Assembly: GCA_902362705.1 (NCBI GenBank)
Contig: CABIXK010000003.1
Coordinates: forward strand, 24,742 to 88,741
Origin: Rikenellaceae bacterium
GTDB lineage: Bacteria > Bacteroidota > Bacteroidia > Bacteroidales > Rikenellaceae
DNA: 64,000 nt
Direction: 5' to 3'
Shown here: positions 27,051 to 38,000 of the stretch, in pieces
How positions within the stretch are numbered: position 1 is the first letter of the stretch
How the letters are laid out: every line of letters begins with the position of its first letter
Notes under the pieces: model-generated
Told to the model about the DNA's origin: nothing
The model's input: only the letters and a program-made list of their open reading frames with translations
The model's database searches: none
Made by a program: the position numbers and the translations under genes

Positions 27051-29297
27051 TTATTTGCGGTTTTGAAGTTCGAAGGTGAGGCGGCCGCCGCGCAGCAGCT
27101 CGTCGTGCGAGATGCGGTAGCGCTCCAGCGGCCGGCCGCCGAGGGTCATGCGGCGGATGTAGTCGCCGCCCCCGGCCGGGCGCCGGGCCTCGATGACCAG
27201 CTCGCCGCCCGGCGTGTCGATCTGCACGCGGTCGAACAGGGGCGCCGTGAGCGTATAGTAGGGTTCGCCCGGGCAGTCGGGATAGAGGCCCATCATCGAG
27301 AAGAGGGCCCAGGCCGACATCGTTCCCGTGTCGTCGTTGCCGGGAATGCCGTCCGCCTGCGTGGTGAAGTACTTGTCGAGCAGCCTGCGCACCTCGCGCT
27401 GCGTGCGCCACTCCTCGCCGCGGAAGCGGCTGAAGAGGTAGGCGTAGGCGATGTCGGGCTCGTTGGCGGGGTCGTACAGCCCCTCGTCGAAGACCCGCTG
27501 GAGCTTGTCGACGAACTTGCGGCGGCCGCCCATGGCGCGGGCCAGCCCCTCGACGTCGTGCGGCACGAAGAAGGTGTAGTTCCAGGCCGATCCCTCGTGG
27601 AAGCCGGCCACCGGCTCGAAGTTCTCGCCCTGGCGCGGGTCGAAGGGCGAGAGGAACTCGCCCTCGCGGGTGATCGGGCGCAGCGTGCCGCTCTCGGTGC
27701 TGTAGTAGTGGCGCCACCCCGCGGCGCGGCGGCGCAGCTCGGCGGCGAACTCCTTTTCGCCGCGCGCCGCGGCCATGCGGGCCAGGGCGTTGTCGGCAAC
27801 GTAGTACTCCAGCGCGTGCGACACCGAGTTGTCGCCCGAGCCGTCGGCGGCGAACCACCCGAGGGGGATATAGCCCCGCTCGATGTAGGGGTCGATGTCG
27901 GGGCGCATGGGGTTGTCGGCGCCGGGTGTCGTGGCCGAGCGCTTCATCGCCGCATAGGCCGCGTCGACGTCGAAGTCGCGCAGCCCCTTCTCCCACGTGT
28001 CGACGATGACCGGAATGGCCGGGTCGCCCTCCATGGTGAAGGTCTCGCGGCCGTAGAGCTCCCACTTGGGCAGCCAGCCCCACTCCTTCGACATGCCGAC
28101 CATCGAGCGCACCATCTCCAGCTGCCGCTCGGGGTAGACGAGCGTCATGAGCTGGTGGAGGTTGCGGTAGGTGTCCCAGAGCGAGAAGACCGTGTAGCGG
28201 TCGCCCTCGGCAATGCCCACCTCGCCGCTCCGCTCCATGAGCGGATACTCGCCGTTGACGTCGCTGAGGATGTTGGGGTGGATCAGCGCGTGGTAGAGCG
28301 CCGTATAGAAGACCGTGCGCTGGGCGTCGGTGCCCCCCTCGACGCGAATGCGCCCCAGGTCGGCGTTCCACGTCGCCCGCGCCTCGTCGCGCAGGGCGTC
28401 GAACGAGCGGCCGCGCTGCTCGGCATCCAGATTCGCGCGGGCGTTCTCGGTCGAGACAAACGACACGCCCATGCGCACCTCCACCGTTTCGCCCTCCTGC
28501 AGATCGTCGAACGAGAACCAGTAACCCACGTCGTCGCCCGAGAGCTCGCGGCCGTACTCGGTGTAGAGCTTGTACTTGCCCTGGTCGGGGGTCCACTGCG
28601 CCTCGGGGCCCGTCATCGGGCGCTGCTTCTTCCAGTAGCCCGAGCGCGACGGGGTTTTCGTCACGCGCAGCACGAAGTAGACGGGGAATACCTTCTGCGG
28701 GTTGTAGCAGAAGGTGCCCAGCAGCTTCGAGCCCTCGATCTCGGTGGCGCTCACGCGGCGCACCGTGGCGCCCGACTCGTTGGTGAGCCCCTCACCCAGG
28801 TTGAGCAGGATGTGGCCCTGCCCGGCGGGGAAGGTGTAGCGCTCGGCCGAGGAGCGGAGCGTAGCCGTGGCCTCGGTGCGAATGCCGTACTTGGTCAGGC
28901 GGTTGGCGTAGTAGCCCGGGGCGGCGCGCTCGTCGTCGTAGGCCGAACCGTAGAGCTTGTAGTCGACGCAGAGCTCGCCCGCGGTGGGCATCGTCAGCAG
29001 CGATCCCAGGTCGGGGCACCCCACGCCGCTCAGCGCCACGTGGGCATAGCCCGTGAAGAATTTGTTGTGGAACTCGTAGGGGGTCGACCACCAGCGGGCG
29101 TCCTTGTCGTAGACGTTGGTGTCGGAGCCCATGACGTTGAACGGCACCACCGACATCATGCCGTTGGGGCAGAGGGCGCCGGGGTTGGTCGTGCCGAAGT
29201 TGGTCGTGCCGACGAAGGGGTCGACCCAGTCGGCCGGCTCGTGCGCCCGGGCGGTCAGCGCCAGGCAGAGGGCCGCGAGCAGCGCGAGGCGTCTCAT
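27051..29297 (-). CDS. GH92 family alpha-mannosidase, secreted
   Basis: 748 residues. A classical signal peptide ([15 protein letters not shown]) without lipobox Cys, so periplasmic or secreted. GH92 features are [54 protein letters not shown] and [20 protein letters not shown]. It differs from the two other GH92 proteins in the window, for example [11 protein letters not shown] against GDEDNGQTSAW, so different linkage specificities are likely. Its start overlaps the GH130 stop by 4 bp (29294-29297). Confidence 0.93.
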   Translation of the reverse strand: MRRLALLAALCLALTARAHEPADWVDPFVGTTNFGTTNPGALCPNGMMSVVPFNVMGSDTNVYDKDARWWSTPYEFHNKFFTGYAHVALSGVGCPDLGSLLTMPTAGELCVDYKLYGSAYDDERAAPGYYANRLTKYGIRTEATATLRSSAERYTFPAGQGHILLNLGEGLTNESGATVRRVSATEIEGSKLLGTFCYNPQKVFPVYFVLRVTKTPSRSGYWKKQRPMTGPEAQWTPDQGKYKLYTEYGRELSGDDVGYWFSFDDLQEGETVEVRMGVSFVSTENARANLDAEQRGRSFDALRDEARATWNADLGRIRVEGGTDAQRTVFYTALYHALIHPNILSDVNGEYPLMERSGEVGIAEGDRYTVFSLWDTYRNLHQLMTLVYPERQLEMVRSMVGMSKEWGWLPKWELYGRETFTMEGDPAIPVIVDTWEKGLRDFDVDAAYAAMKRSATTPGADNPMRPDIDPYIERGYIPLGWFAADGSGDNSVSHALEYYVADNALARMAAARGEKEFAAELRRRAAGWRHYYSTESGTLRPITREGEFLSPFDPRQGENFEPVAGFHEGSAWNYTFFVPHDVEGLARAMGGRRKFVDKLQRVFDEGLYDPANEPDIAYAYLFSRFRGEEWRTQREVRRLLDKYFTTQADGIPGNDDTGTMSAWALFSMMGLYPDCPGEPYYTLTAPLFDRVQIDTPGGELVIEARRPAGGGDYIRRMTLGGRPLERYRISHDELLRGGRLTFELQNRK

Positions 29298-30301
29298 AGG
29301 ATGCTGTGCTTCTTGGTGAACTCGACGATCTCGGGGATGTAGCCGAACGCCAGACCCGTCACCGTGTCGGCACAGCCGTAGTAGATGGCCACGCGCCCCG
29401 TGGCGGGATCGTGCAGCGCGGCGCAGGGGAAGGTGACGTTGGGCACGTCGCCCATGCACTCGTAGCTCTCGCGCGGCGAGATCAGGTAGGGGCCGCTGCG
29501 GGCCGTGACCTTCCACGGCTCGTCCAGATCGAGCAGCGCCGAGCCGAAGGCGTAGACATAGCCGTTGCACGAGCGCAGCACGCCGTGGTAGAAGAGCAGC
29601 CACCCCTCGCTCGTCTCGATGGGCACGGGGCCGGCGCCGATCTTCATGCACTGCCAGGCGCTCTGCTCGAAGGCCGCGGGTGCCATCACGTGGCGGTGGC
29701 GGCCCCAGTAGCACAGGTCGGGCGACTCGGAGTAGAAGATGTCGCCGAAGGGGGTGTGGCCCGTGTCGCTCGGACGCGAGAGCATGGCGAACTTGCCGCC
29801 GATCTTGCGGGGGAAGAGCACGCCGTTGCGGTTATAGGGCAGGAAGGCGTTCTCCAGCTGGTGGAAGGTGCGGAAATCGTCGGTCCACGCCACGCCGATC
29901 GTGGGGCCGTGGTAGCCGTTGCACCAGGTCACGTAGTACTTGTCGCCGATCTGCGCCACGCGCGGGTCGTAGCCGTAGACCCACTCCCCCACTTCGGGGT
30001 CGGCGCCCTGGAGCTTCATATCCTCCTCGTCGATCTCCCACTTCAGGCCGTCGACCGAGAAGCCCACGTGGATGCGCATGCGGCGGTTGGTGTCGTCGCA
30101 GCGGAAGACGCCGGCATAGTTGTACTTGCCCTGCCTGAAAGGCACCACGGCCGAGTTGAAGATCGAGTTGGAGGTCGAGAGCAGGTCGCGCGGGATGATC
30201 GGATTGGCCGAATAGCGCCACACTACGTCGTGCGAGCCGGCGGGACGCTCCTCCCACGGCATGTCCGGCAGCGCCGGACCAGCGATTTTGAGGTTTTCCA
30301 T
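29294..30301 (-). CDS. GH130 beta-mannoside phosphorylase
   Basis: 335 residues, no signal peptide, so cytoplasmic. A five-bladed propeller family with [39 protein letters not shown] (the Asp of YDPRV is the expected catalytic residue), and LLFYHGVL. In the known Bacteroides N-glycan locus a GH130 enzyme phosphorolyses beta-1,4-mannosyl-GlcNAc after GH92 enzymes remove alpha-mannose; the same order of partners here suggests the same job. First gene of the four-gene operon, with promoter at 30344-30374. Confidence 0.9.
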   Translation of the reverse strand: MENLKIAGPALPDMPWEERPAGSHDVVWRYSANPIIPRDLLSTSNSIFNSAVVPFRQGKYNYAGVFRCDDTNRRMRIHVGFSVDGLKWEIDEEDMKLQGADPEVGEWVYGYDPRVAQIGDKYYVTWCNGYHGPTIGVAWTDDFRTFHQLENAFLPYNRNGVLFPRKIGGKFAMLSRPSDTGHTPFGDIFYSESPDLCYWGRHRHVMAPAAFEQSAWQCMKIGAGPVPIETSEGWLLFYHGVLRSCNGYVYAFGSALLDLDEPWKVTARSGPYLISPRESYECMGDVPNVTFPCAALHDPATGRVAIYYGCADTVTGLAFGYIPEIVEFTKKHSIL

Positions 30302-30343
30302 GTCGTTATGTTGTCTATGTGTTTGCGAAAACGTTCAGCCTTG

Positions 30344-30374
30344 CAAAGATAACGGTTTCGCGAGGGAAAACCAA
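30344..30374 (-). promoter_or_regulatory. Promoter of the GH130-GH92 operon
   Basis: Minus strand TTG (30374-30372), 20 bp, TATCTTTG (30351-30344). A full match to the Bacteroidota -7 box at consensus spacing, about 40 bp upstream of the GH130 start. Confidence 0.75.
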
Positions 30375-30404
30375 GCTCCCGGGGGCCAAAAAAGCGGGCC
30401 GTCG

Positions 30405-30450
30405 GGCCGAAACGGAAACGGCGGATCGCCCCCGGGGAGCGGTCCGCCGT
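30405..30450 (-). terminator. Terminator of the pyrimidine operon behind pyrB
   Basis: Minus strand ACGGCGGACCGC, loop, GCGATCCGCCGT (12 bp with one G-T pair; arms 30450-30439 and 30429-30418), followed by a T-rich stretch TTTCCGTTTC. It separates pyrB from the GH130 promoter. 30302-30473 holds only these elements and the GH130 leader. Confidence 0.7.
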
Positions 30451-30473
30451 CCGACACGGGACGTCCCGCGCCG

Positions 30474-31559
30474 CTATCTGGCCCGGGCCTCGCAGTAGGC
30501 GCAGCGGCACACGCCGTCGGCGCCCCGGCGGAAGATCGGGTCCACGTCCTCCGTGGCCGAGATGCAGCGCTTGTTGGGACAGACGAACCCCTCGGTGACG
30601 TACTCCTCGGCGAAGACGGGCGTGCGCTCGTAGGGCTTGTTCTCGTCGGCCCACCGAAGCAGGGTGTAGATCAGGGCCATGCGCACGAACTTGCCGTTCT
30701 CGACCTGGCGGAAGTAGGCCGCGCGGGGATCGTTGTCGACCGCCCGCGCGATCTCGTTGACGCGCGGCAGCGGGTGGAGGACGATCATGTCCTCGCGCGC
30801 CGCGGCCATCTTCGAGGGGTCGAGCACGAAGCTGTCCTTCACGCGGTCGAACTCCTCCTCGTCGAGGAAGCGCTCCTTCTGCACGCGCGTCATGTAGAGG
30901 ATGTCCAGCTCAGGCATCACCTCCTCCATCGTGCGCACCTCGCGGAACGTGAGCTTCGATCCAGCGCCCATCTCCTGCAGCATGTAGTCGGGCAGGCGCA
31001 GCTCCTCGGGCGAGATGAGGATGACCTCGATCCCCTCGTAGCGCGAGAGCGCCTTGATGAGCGAGTGGACCGTGCGGCCGAACTTCAGATCGCCGCAGAA
31101 GCCGATCGTGAGGTGGTCCAGACGCCCCTTCTCGCGCTTGATCGTCAGCAGGTCGGTGAGCGTCTGCGTGGGATGGGCGTGGCTGCCGTCGCCGGCGTTG
31201 ATGATGGGGATGCCGGCGTACTGCGACGCCACCAGCGGCGCCCCCTCCTTGAAGTGGCGCATGGCCACGATGTCGGCGAAGCAGCGCACCACGCGCACCG
31301 TGTCGGCCACCGTCTCGCCCTTCGAGACGGACGACGAGGCGGCGTCGGAGAAGCCGATGACCTGGCCGCCCAGCTCCAGCATCGCGGACGTGAAGCTCAG
31401 GCGCGTACGTGTCGAGGGCTCGTAGAAGAGCGTGGCCAGCTTCTTGCCGCGGCACGCCTCGCTGAAGCGGGCCCGGTCGGCGATGATCTCCTCGGCGAGG
31501 GTCAGGATCCCATGGATCTCCTCCGCCGAGAGGTCGGTCGGATCGATCAAGTGTCGCAT
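30474..31559 (-). CDS. pyrB: Aspartate carbamoyltransferase with a C-terminal PyrI-like zinc ribbon
   Basis: Carbamoyl phosphate plus aspartate gives carbamoyl aspartate. Residues ~1-312 are a normal catalytic chain: [12 protein letters not shown] (carbamoyl-P loop), [23 protein letters not shown]. Residues ~313-361 are extra: VCPNKRCIS (Cys327, Cys332) and CRCAYCE (Cys353, Cys356) closely match the zinc domain of the regulatory chain PyrI (VCPNSNCIS...CKYCE in E. coli). The allosteric nucleotide domain of PyrI is absent, and no pyrI gene is in the window. Last gene of the pyr operon, 104 bp behind pyrE. Confidence 0.95.
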   Translation of the reverse strand: MRHLIDPTDLSAEEIHGILTLAEEIIADRARFSEACRGKKLATLFYEPSTRTRLSFTSAMLELGGQVIGFSDAASSSVSKGETVADTVRVVRCFADIVAMRHFKEGAPLVASQYAGIPIINAGDGSHAHPTQTLTDLLTIKREKGRLDHLTIGFCGDLKFGRTVHSLIKALSRYEGIEVILISPEELRLPDYMLQEMGAGSKLTFREVRTMEEVMPELDILYMTRVQKERFLDEEEFDRVKDSFVLDPSKMAAAREDMIVLHPLPRVNEIARAVDNDPRAAYFRQVENGKFVRMALIYTLLRWADENKPYERTPVFAEEYVTEGFVCPNKRCISATEDVDPIFRRGADGVCRCAYCEARAR

Positions 31560-31583
31560 AATCCAATATTTTTCAAAGTAATA

Positions 31584-31642
31584 AGTAAAAAGTGAAAAGT
31601 AAAAGGTGCCGACAAGCGCCCTTTCGGCGTTTCATGAAACGC
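31584..31642. repeat. AT-rich heptamer repeats and a 16 bp palindrome between pyrE and pyrB
   Basis: The 104 bp gap 31560-31663 contains near-tandem words AAGTAAAAAGTGAAAAGTAA (about 31584-31603) and the perfect palindrome GCGTTTCATGAAACGC (31627-31642). The AAAGT-type words resemble intergenic runs I have seen elsewhere in Bacteroidales genomes (recollection). No clear terminator or TAnnTTTG promoter is visible, so pyrB is probably co-transcribed. Confidence 0.5.
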
Positions 31643-31663
31643 GCGTCAGCTTTTCACCCGATC

Positions 31664-32293
31664 TTACTTCATCCAGCTCTCATCGGCCGGATTGTCACGG
31701 AACTGCAACAGGCGCGCCTTGTCCTCGGGGCGGATATACCCCTCGTCGGCAGCCACCTCCACCAGGGCGTCGAGGTTCGAGAGGCTGTAGTTCACTACGC
31801 CGGCCGCAGCCATGCGGTCGAGCCCCTTCTGCATGCCGTAGGTGAAGATCGAAGCGACGCCCAGCACCTCGGCGCCCGCCTCGCGCAGCGCCTCGACCAC
31901 CTCGATGCACGAGCCGCCCGTGGAGATCAGGTCCTCGATCACGACCACCTTCTGGCCCTTCTCCAGCCGACCCTCGATGCGGTTGCCGCGGCCGTGGTCC
32001 TTCGACCCCGAGCGGACGTAACCCATCGGCAGGTCGAGCAGCGTGGCGGTGATGGCAGCGTGGGCGATGCCGGCCGTGGAGGTACCCATGAGCACCTCGG
32101 CCTCGGGGAACTTCGTGCGGACGATCTCGGCGAGGCCCGCCTCGACGTGCCCGCGCACCTCAACCGCCGTCAGCGTCAGACGGTTGTCGCAATAAATCGG
32201 GCTCTTGATACCGCTGGCCCAGGTAAACGGCTGCTCCGGCCGCAGGAATACCGCGCCGATCGAGAGCAGGTCTTTCGCAATCTTCTTCTCCAT
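31664..32293 (-). CDS. pyrE: Orotate phosphoribosyltransferase
   Basis: Orotate plus PRPP gives OMP. 209 residues. [26 protein letters not shown] start ([13 protein letters not shown]), [29 protein letters not shown], and the PRPP motif [19 protein letters not shown] 32293 gives the usual N-terminus [12 protein letters not shown]; an in-frame ATG 27 bp further upstream is less likely. It follows the glutaredoxin-like gene by 65 bp. Confidence 0.96.
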   Translation of the reverse strand: MEKKIAKDLLSIGAVFLRPEQPFTWASGIKSPIYCDNRLTLTAVEVRGHVEAGLAEIVRTKFPEAEVLMGTSTAGIAHAAITATLLDLPMGYVRSGSKDHGRGNRIEGRLEKGQKVVVIEDLISTGGSCIEVVEALREAGAEVLGVASIFTYGMQKGLDRMAAAGVVNYSLSNLDALVEVAADEGYIRPEDKARLLQFRDNPADESWMK

Positions 32294-32358
32294 GTTATTG
32301 GGTTGTTTTCGGTTCTTCACACTTCCCGCGCGGGCTCCTCGCCGGGGCCCGTGCGGCG

Positions 32359-32619
32359 TTACTCCAGCGCCCGGCGCAGCACGGCCTCGACCTCGTGGGG
32401 CCAGATGCCGCCCTCGTGGACCTTCTCGTCGCCGACGTAGAAGGTGGGCACGTAGTAATAGTCGTAGCTGTCAGCGACGTCCGACTGCTCCGACTCCTCG
32501 ATCGTCTCGACGGCGACGGCGGCCAGCTCCGGATGGGCGGCCTTCGCCTCGTCGATGTAGCGCAGCGCCTTCTTGCAATAAGGGCAGTTGCGCAGGTAGA
32601 AGAGCTTGACGGGCTTCAT
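32359..32619 (-). CDS. Glutaredoxin-like thioredoxin-fold protein in the pyr operon
   Basis: 86 residues, cytosolic. The active site CPYC is at residues 12-15 ([13 protein letters not shown]), and a cis-Pro region [17 protein letters not shown] follows. This is a full-length small glutaredoxin fold. It sits 4 bp behind pyrF and before pyrE in the same direction, so it is translated with the pyrimidine enzymes. Its role there is unknown; reduction of a Cys-bearing partner, such as the zinc-ribbon PyrB, is speculative. Confidence 0.88.
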   Translation of the reverse strand: MKPVKLFYLRNCPYCKKALRYIDEAKAAHPELAAVAVETIEESEQSDVADSYDYYYVPTFYVGDEKVHEGGIWPHEVEAVLRRALE

Positions 32620-32623
32620 GGCC

Positions 32624-33337
32624 TCAGCACTCCTCGCCCAGGAACTCCTTCACGCAGCGGCGGTAGGCCGCCACGGGGTCGGGAGCAGCGGTGATGGGGC
32701 GCCCCACGACGATGAAGTCGGAGCCGATCTCGCGGGCGCGGGCGGGCGTCGTCACGCGCACCTGGTCCGCCACGTCGCCGTCGGCGAAGCGCACGCCGGG
32801 GGTGATGGTCAGGAACTCCGGGCCGCACGCCTCGTGGACCATGCCCGCCTCGAGGGGCGAGCAGACCACGCCGTCGAGGCCCGCCTCGCGGGTGTTCTGC
32901 GCATACTTCACGATCGTGTCGTCGATCGAGGCGTCGATGAGCAGCTCACGGCGCATGCGCTCCTCGCTCGTGGAGGTGAGCTGCGTCACGGCGATGAGCA
33001 GCGGCCGCGTGCCGTCCTCGCGCGTGAGCCCTTCGAGGGCCGCGCGCATCATCTCGATGGTGCCGGCGGCGTGGACGTTGCACATGTCCACGTCGAGGCG
33101 CGAAAGCACGGCCATCGCCTTGCGCACGGTGTTGGGAATGTCGTGCAGCTTCAGATCGAGGAAGATGCGGTGGCCGCGGCGCTTGATCTCGCGCACGATC
33201 TCGGGCCCTTCGGCATAGAAAAGCTCCATGCCGATCTTCAGAAAGGGTTTGCGCGCCTCGTCGCGGAACAGATCGAGGAAGCGGAAGGTGTCCTCTGCCG
33301 ACTTGAAGTCGCAGGCGATGATTACGTCGTGTTTCAT
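32624..33337 (-). CDS. pyrF: Orotidine 5'-phosphate decarboxylase
   Basis: OMP to UMP, last step of the pathway. 237 residues, the short group I form. [30 protein letters not shown] (catalytic Asp-Lys-Asp network), VCSPLEAG, and [20 protein letters not shown] followed by FIVVGRPIT. It lies between pyrD (62 bp gap) and the glutaredoxin-like gene. Confidence 0.96.
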   Translation of the reverse strand: MKHDVIIACDFKSAEDTFRFLDLFRDEARKPFLKIGMELFYAEGPEIVREIKRRGHRIFLDLKLHDIPNTVRKAMAVLSRLDVDMCNVHAAGTIEMMRAALEGLTREDGTRPLLIAVTQLTSTSEERMRRELLIDASIDDTIVKYAQNTREAGLDGVVCSPLEAGMVHEACGPEFLTITPGVRFADGDVADQVRVTTPARAREIGSDFIVVGRPITAAPDPVAAYRRCVKEFLGEEC

Positions 33338-33399
33338 ATCGTCGTTTTATCTGATTTCGTTTTTTCGCACCGGACATCGCGCCCGACACGGCAAATAGT

Positions 33400-34311
33400 T
33401 CACTCCACGCAACCGATGATGTCGCTCAGCCGCGCGATGCCCAGCCGCTCCATCTCGGCGGGAAGCGCCTCGACGATCCTCTTCGAGGCGTAGGGGTCGA
33501 CCAGGTTGGCCGCACCCACCTCGACGGCCGTGGCGCCGGCCATCATCATCTCTATGACGTCGCGCGCCGAGCGCACGCCGCCGCAGCCGATGACAGGCAC
33601 CGAGCAGGCCTTCGAGACCTGGTAGACCATCCGCACGGCCACGGGGAAAACAGCCGGACCCGAGAAGCCGCCCATCGTGTTGGCGATGACCGGGCGGCGG
33701 CGCACAGGGTCGATGCGCATGCCGAGCATCGTGTTGATGAGACACAGGCCGTCGGCCCCCGCCTCCTCGCACGAGCGGGCGATCGCGACGATGTCCGTGA
33801 CGTTGGGCGAGAGCTTGATATAGACGGGCTTGCGCGTCACGGCCTTCACCGCGCGCGTCACCTCGGCGGCCGCCTCGGGCGACGTGCCGAACGACATGCC
33901 GCCGTGGCGCACGTTGGGGCACGAGACATTGACCTCGATGAGGCCCACCTGCTCCTCGCGGTCGATGCGCTCGCAGCAGTAGGCGTACTCCTCGACCGAG
34001 AAGCCCGAGATGTTGGCGATCACGGGCTTGTGGAAAAACTCCCGCAGGCGCGGCAGCTCCTCGGCGATGACGCGGTCGATGCCGGGATTCTGCAACCCCA
34101 CGGCGTTGATCATCCCCTCGGAGCACTCGGCGATGCGGGGCGTGGGGTTGCCGAAGCGCGCCTCGCGCGTGGTTCCCTTGAAGGAGAACGACCCGAGGAT
34201 GTTGATGTCGTAGAAGTCGCGGAACTCGTTGCCGTAGCCGAACGTGCCGCTGGCCGGGATGACCGGGTTGTCCAGTCTCAGGCCGCTGAGCGTAACCGAT
34301 GTATCTACCAT
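33400..34311 (-). CDS. pyrD: Dihydroorotate dehydrogenase, class 1B catalytic subunit
   Basis: Oxidises dihydroorotate to orotate on FMN. 303 residues, cytosolic. NPVIPASGTFGYGNEF, SFKGTTREARFGNPTPR, LIEVNVSCPNVRHGG (Cys is the active-site base of class 1), YIKLSPNVTDI, and GCGGVRSARDVIEMMMAGA. The class 1B assignment is supported by pyrK directly upstream, overlapping by 7 bp; the pair passes electrons to NAD+. Confidence 0.96.
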   Translation of the reverse strand: MVDTSVTLSGLRLDNPVIPASGTFGYGNEFRDFYDINILGSFSFKGTTREARFGNPTPRIAECSEGMINAVGLQNPGIDRVIAEELPRLREFFHKPVIANISGFSVEEYAYCCERIDREEQVGLIEVNVSCPNVRHGGMSFGTSPEAAAEVTRAVKAVTRKPVYIKLSPNVTDIVAIARSCEEAGADGLCLINTMLGMRIDPVRRRPVIANTMGGFSGPAVFPVAVRMVYQVSKACSVPVIGCGGVRSARDVIEMMMAGATAVEVGAANLVDPYASKRIVEALPAEMERLGIARLSDIIGCVE

Positions 34312-35045
34312 ATGATCTCCTCCTTTTTCAATACGGGACCCTCCTTGCAGATGCGCTTGCCGCCCGTGAGCGTGCGGCACGAGCAGCCCATGCAGGCGCC
34401 GAAGCCGCAGCCCATGCGCTCCTCGAACGAGAGCTCGCCGGGCTGCTCCACAGCCTGGCACAGCGCCCGCAGCATGGGCAGCGGGCCGCAGGCGTAGAAG
34501 TAGTCGAAGTCGAGGCCGCGCGCGGCGATGGCCGTCGTGACGAAACCCGCGACGCCCGCCGATCCGTCGGCCGTGGCGACGGTGACGTCGCACCCCAGGG
34601 CGCGGAACTCGTCGGCGTAGAAGACCTCCGCGGCGGTGTTGAAACCCAGCACCACCTGCACCTCGCGCCCCTCGGCAAGCAGCCGCCGCGCCAGGTTGTA
34701 GAGCGGGGGCACGCCCACGCCGCCGCCCACCAGCAGCGGGCGGCGCGTGTCGGCGTCGGTCGAGAAGCCGTTGCCCAAGCCCGTGAGCAGGTCGATCCGC
34801 ACGCCCGGAGCCATGCGGCTCATCTGCGCGGTACCGTCGCCCACGACCTTGTAGATCAGCGTTATCGTCCGCTCGTCGTAGTCGCACACCGAGATCGGGC
34901 GCCGCAGGTAGCGGCCCTCGAGCGCGATGTTGACGAACTGCCCGGGAGCGGTGATCCACTGCGTGTCGCCCCCGAGGATCATGCGCCACACCGAGCCGGT
35001 CAGCGGCTCGTTGCTAAGCACCGTATAGATGGCGTTCTTGTACAT
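34305..35045 (-). CDS. pyrK: Dihydroorotate dehydrogenase electron-transfer subunit
   Basis: 246 residues. FAD-binding domain with RRPISVCDYD and a pyridine-nucleotide domain with LLVGGGVGVPPLYNLARRL. The C-terminal 2Fe-2S site is seen in MGCGFGACMGCSCRT and RICKEGPV (four Cys). It transfers electrons from PyrD to NAD+. ATG 35045 overlaps the carB stop (TGATG) and is preferred over a GTG one codon upstream. Confidence 0.95.
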   Translation of the reverse strand: MYKNAIYTVLSNEPLTGSVWRMILGGDTQWITAPGQFVNIALEGRYLRRPISVCDYDERTITLIYKVVGDGTAQMSRMAPGVRIDLLTGLGNGFSTDADTRRPLLVGGGVGVPPLYNLARRLLAEGREVQVVLGFNTAAEVFYADEFRALGCDVTVATADGSAGVAGFVTTAIAARGLDFDYFYACGPLPMLRALCQAVEQPGELSFEERMGCGFGACMGCSCRTLTGGKRICKEGPVLKKEEIIW

Positions 35046-38000
35046 CACTTCGCATCTATGGTCGAAACCCGCAGCGTGATCTCCTCCAGCACATCGAGCA
35101 GCACCTTGACCGTCTCGAGCGCCGTGAAGACCGTGACATTGTTCTCCACGGCCGTGCGGCGAATCTCGTAGCCGTCCAGACGGGTATTGTGCTGGTTGAT
35201 GTCGATGGTGTTCATCACGTAGTTGACGTGGCCCTGGCGCAGCGCGTCGATGATCTCCGTGCTACCCTCGCTCAGCTTGCGCCGCGTGCGGGTGCGGATG
35301 CCGTGGCCGCGCAGGAACTCGGCCGTGCCGGTCGTGGCCTCGATGTTGAAGCCCAGGTCGTAGAAGCGGCGCACGAGCGGCAGGGCCGTGGCCTTGTCGC
35401 GGTCGGCGATCGTCACGAACAGCGTGCCGTAGTTCGACACCTTCATGCCCGTGGCCTGCAAGGCCTTGTAGAGCGCCCGCGTGAGCTTGTCGTCGTAGCC
35501 GATCGCCTCGCCCGTCGACTTCATCTCGGGCGAGAGGTAGGAGTCCATGCCGCGGATCTTGGCGAACGAGAAGGCCGGCGCCTTGACGTACCAGCGCTCC
35601 TTCTCGCGGCCGTAGACCTCGGTGATGCCCTGCTCGCGCAGGCTGCGGCCCAGGATCACCTGCGTGGCGATGTGGGCCATCTGCACGCCCGTCGACTTGG
35701 AGAGGAAGGGCACCGTGCGCGACGAGCGGGGGTTGACCTCGATGACGTAGACCTCGTCGTCGGCGTCGAGGATGAACTGGATGTTGTAGAGACCCACGAT
35801 GCCGATGCGGAGACCCAGCTTCACGGTGTAGTCGATGATCTTCTCCTTGGCCTGCTGCGAGACGCTGAAGGTCGGGTAGACGCTGATCGAGTCGCCCGAG
35901 TGGATGCCCGTGCGCTCGACGTGCTCCATGATACCCGGGATGAAGACCTCGCGGCCGTCGCAGATGGCGTCGACCTCGAGCTCCTTGCCCATGATGTAGC
36001 GGTCGACGAGCACCGGGGAGTCGACGTTGACCTCGACGGCCGTCTGGAGGTAATGGCGCAGGCGCTCCTCGTTCGAGACGATCTGCATGGCGCGGCCGCC
36101 CAGCACGTAGCTCGGACGCACGAGCACCGGGTAGCCGATGCGGGCCGCGGCGCGCACGCCCGCCTCGATGTCGGTCACCGCCTCGGCCTCGGGCTGGGGA
36201 ATGCCCAGCTCCTCCATGATCTTTTCGAAGCAGCCGCGGTCCTCGGCGTTGCGGATCGCCTGGCAGTCGGTGCCGATGATGGGCACGCCCAGCTCCGAGA
36301 GCGGCTCGGCCAGGTTGATCGCCGTCTGGCCGCCCAGCGAGACGACGATCGCCTTGGGCCGCTCGAGGTGGATGACGTTCATCACGTCCTCCACGGTCAG
36401 CGGCTCGAAGTAGAGCTTGTCGCTGGTCGTGTAGTCGGTCGAGACGGTCTCGGGGTTGTTGTTGATGATGATCGCCTCGTAGCCCGCCTCGCGGATCGAC
36501 CAGATGGCGTGCACGGTCGAGTAGTCGAACTCCACGCCCTGACCGATGCGGATGGGACCCGAGCCCAGCACGACGATCTTCTCCTTTTGGCTCACCACCG
36601 ACTCGTTCTCGTCTTCATAGGTCGAATAGAAGTAGGGGACGTAGGAGGCGAACTCGCTGGCGCACGTGTCGATCATCTTGTAGACGGGGAAGATGCCCTC
36701 GCGCTCGCGCAGGCGGTACATCTCGTGCTCGGTCATGCCCCACAGCTGGCCGATATATTTGTCGCTGAAGCCCATACGCTTGGCCTCGCGCAGCGTCTCC
36801 CGATCGCCCTTGTGCGCCGCCACGACGCGCTCGAACTCGACGATGTTCTTGAACTTCTCGAGGAAGAACATGTCGATCTTGGTGTTGTTGTAGATGAGCA
36901 TCAGGTCCACGCCGCCGCGGATGAGCTGGGCGATGGCGTAGAGGCGGTCGTCGGTCGGCTCCTTGATGTAGGCGAGCAGACGGTCGTTCGACCAGTCGTC
37001 GAATTTCTTGTGGTAGATGTGGCAGACGCCCGTCTCGAGCGAGCGCACGGCCTTGAGCAGCGACTCCTCCATCGTGCGGCCGATCGACATCACCTCGCCC
37101 GTGGCCTTCATCTGGGTGCCGAGCTTGTTCGACGCGTCGGAGAACTTGTCGAAGGGGAAGCGGGCCACCTTGGTGACGATGTAGTCGAGCGTGGGCTCGA
37201 ACGAGGCGGGGGTGTTGGCCAGGCGGATCTCGTCGAGCGTGAGCCCCACGGCCACCTTGGCCGTGACGCGCGCGATGGGATAGCCCGAGGCCTTCGACGC
37301 CAGGGCCGACGAGCGCGACACGCGGGGGTTGACCTCGATCAGGTAGTATTTGAACGAGAGGGGATCCAGCGCGAACTGCACGTTGCAGCCGCCCTCGATC
37401 TTCAGCGCGCGGATGATCTTCAGCGTCGAGTCGCGCAGCATCTGGAACTCCTTGTTGGTGAGCGTCTGGCTCGGAGCCACGACGATCGAGTCGCCCGTGT
37501 GTACGCCCACCGGGTCGATGTTCTCCATGCAGCAGATGCAGATGGCCGTGTCGTTGGCGTCGCGCATCACCTCGTACTCGATCTCCTTGTAGCCCTTGAT
37601 GCTCTTCTCGACGAGCACCTGGTGGACGGGCGAGAGCGCCAGGGCGTTGCGCATGATCTCGCGCAGCTCCTGCTCGTCGTCGGCGAAGCCGCCGCCCGTG
37701 CCGCCCAGCGTGAAGGCCGGGCGCAGCACCACGGGATAGCCGATGCGCTCGGCCACGGCGACGCCCTCCTCGATCGAGGTGGCGATCTCCGACGGCAGCA
37801 CCGGCTCGCCCAGCCCCTCGCAGAGCTCCTTGAAGAGCTCGCGGTCCTCGGCGCGCTCGATCGACTCGAACGACGTGCCCAGAATCTGCACCTGGCACTC
37901 CTCCAGGATACCCTTCTTGGCCAGCTGCACAGCCAGGTTGAGACCCGTCTGCCCGCCCAGACCCGGCACGATGGCGTCGGGACGCTCGTAGCGGATGATC

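Noticed and set aside
30302..30473. Possible small gene between pyrB and the GH130 gene
   Set aside because: The stretch is fully explained by the pyrB terminator, the GH130 promoter and leader.
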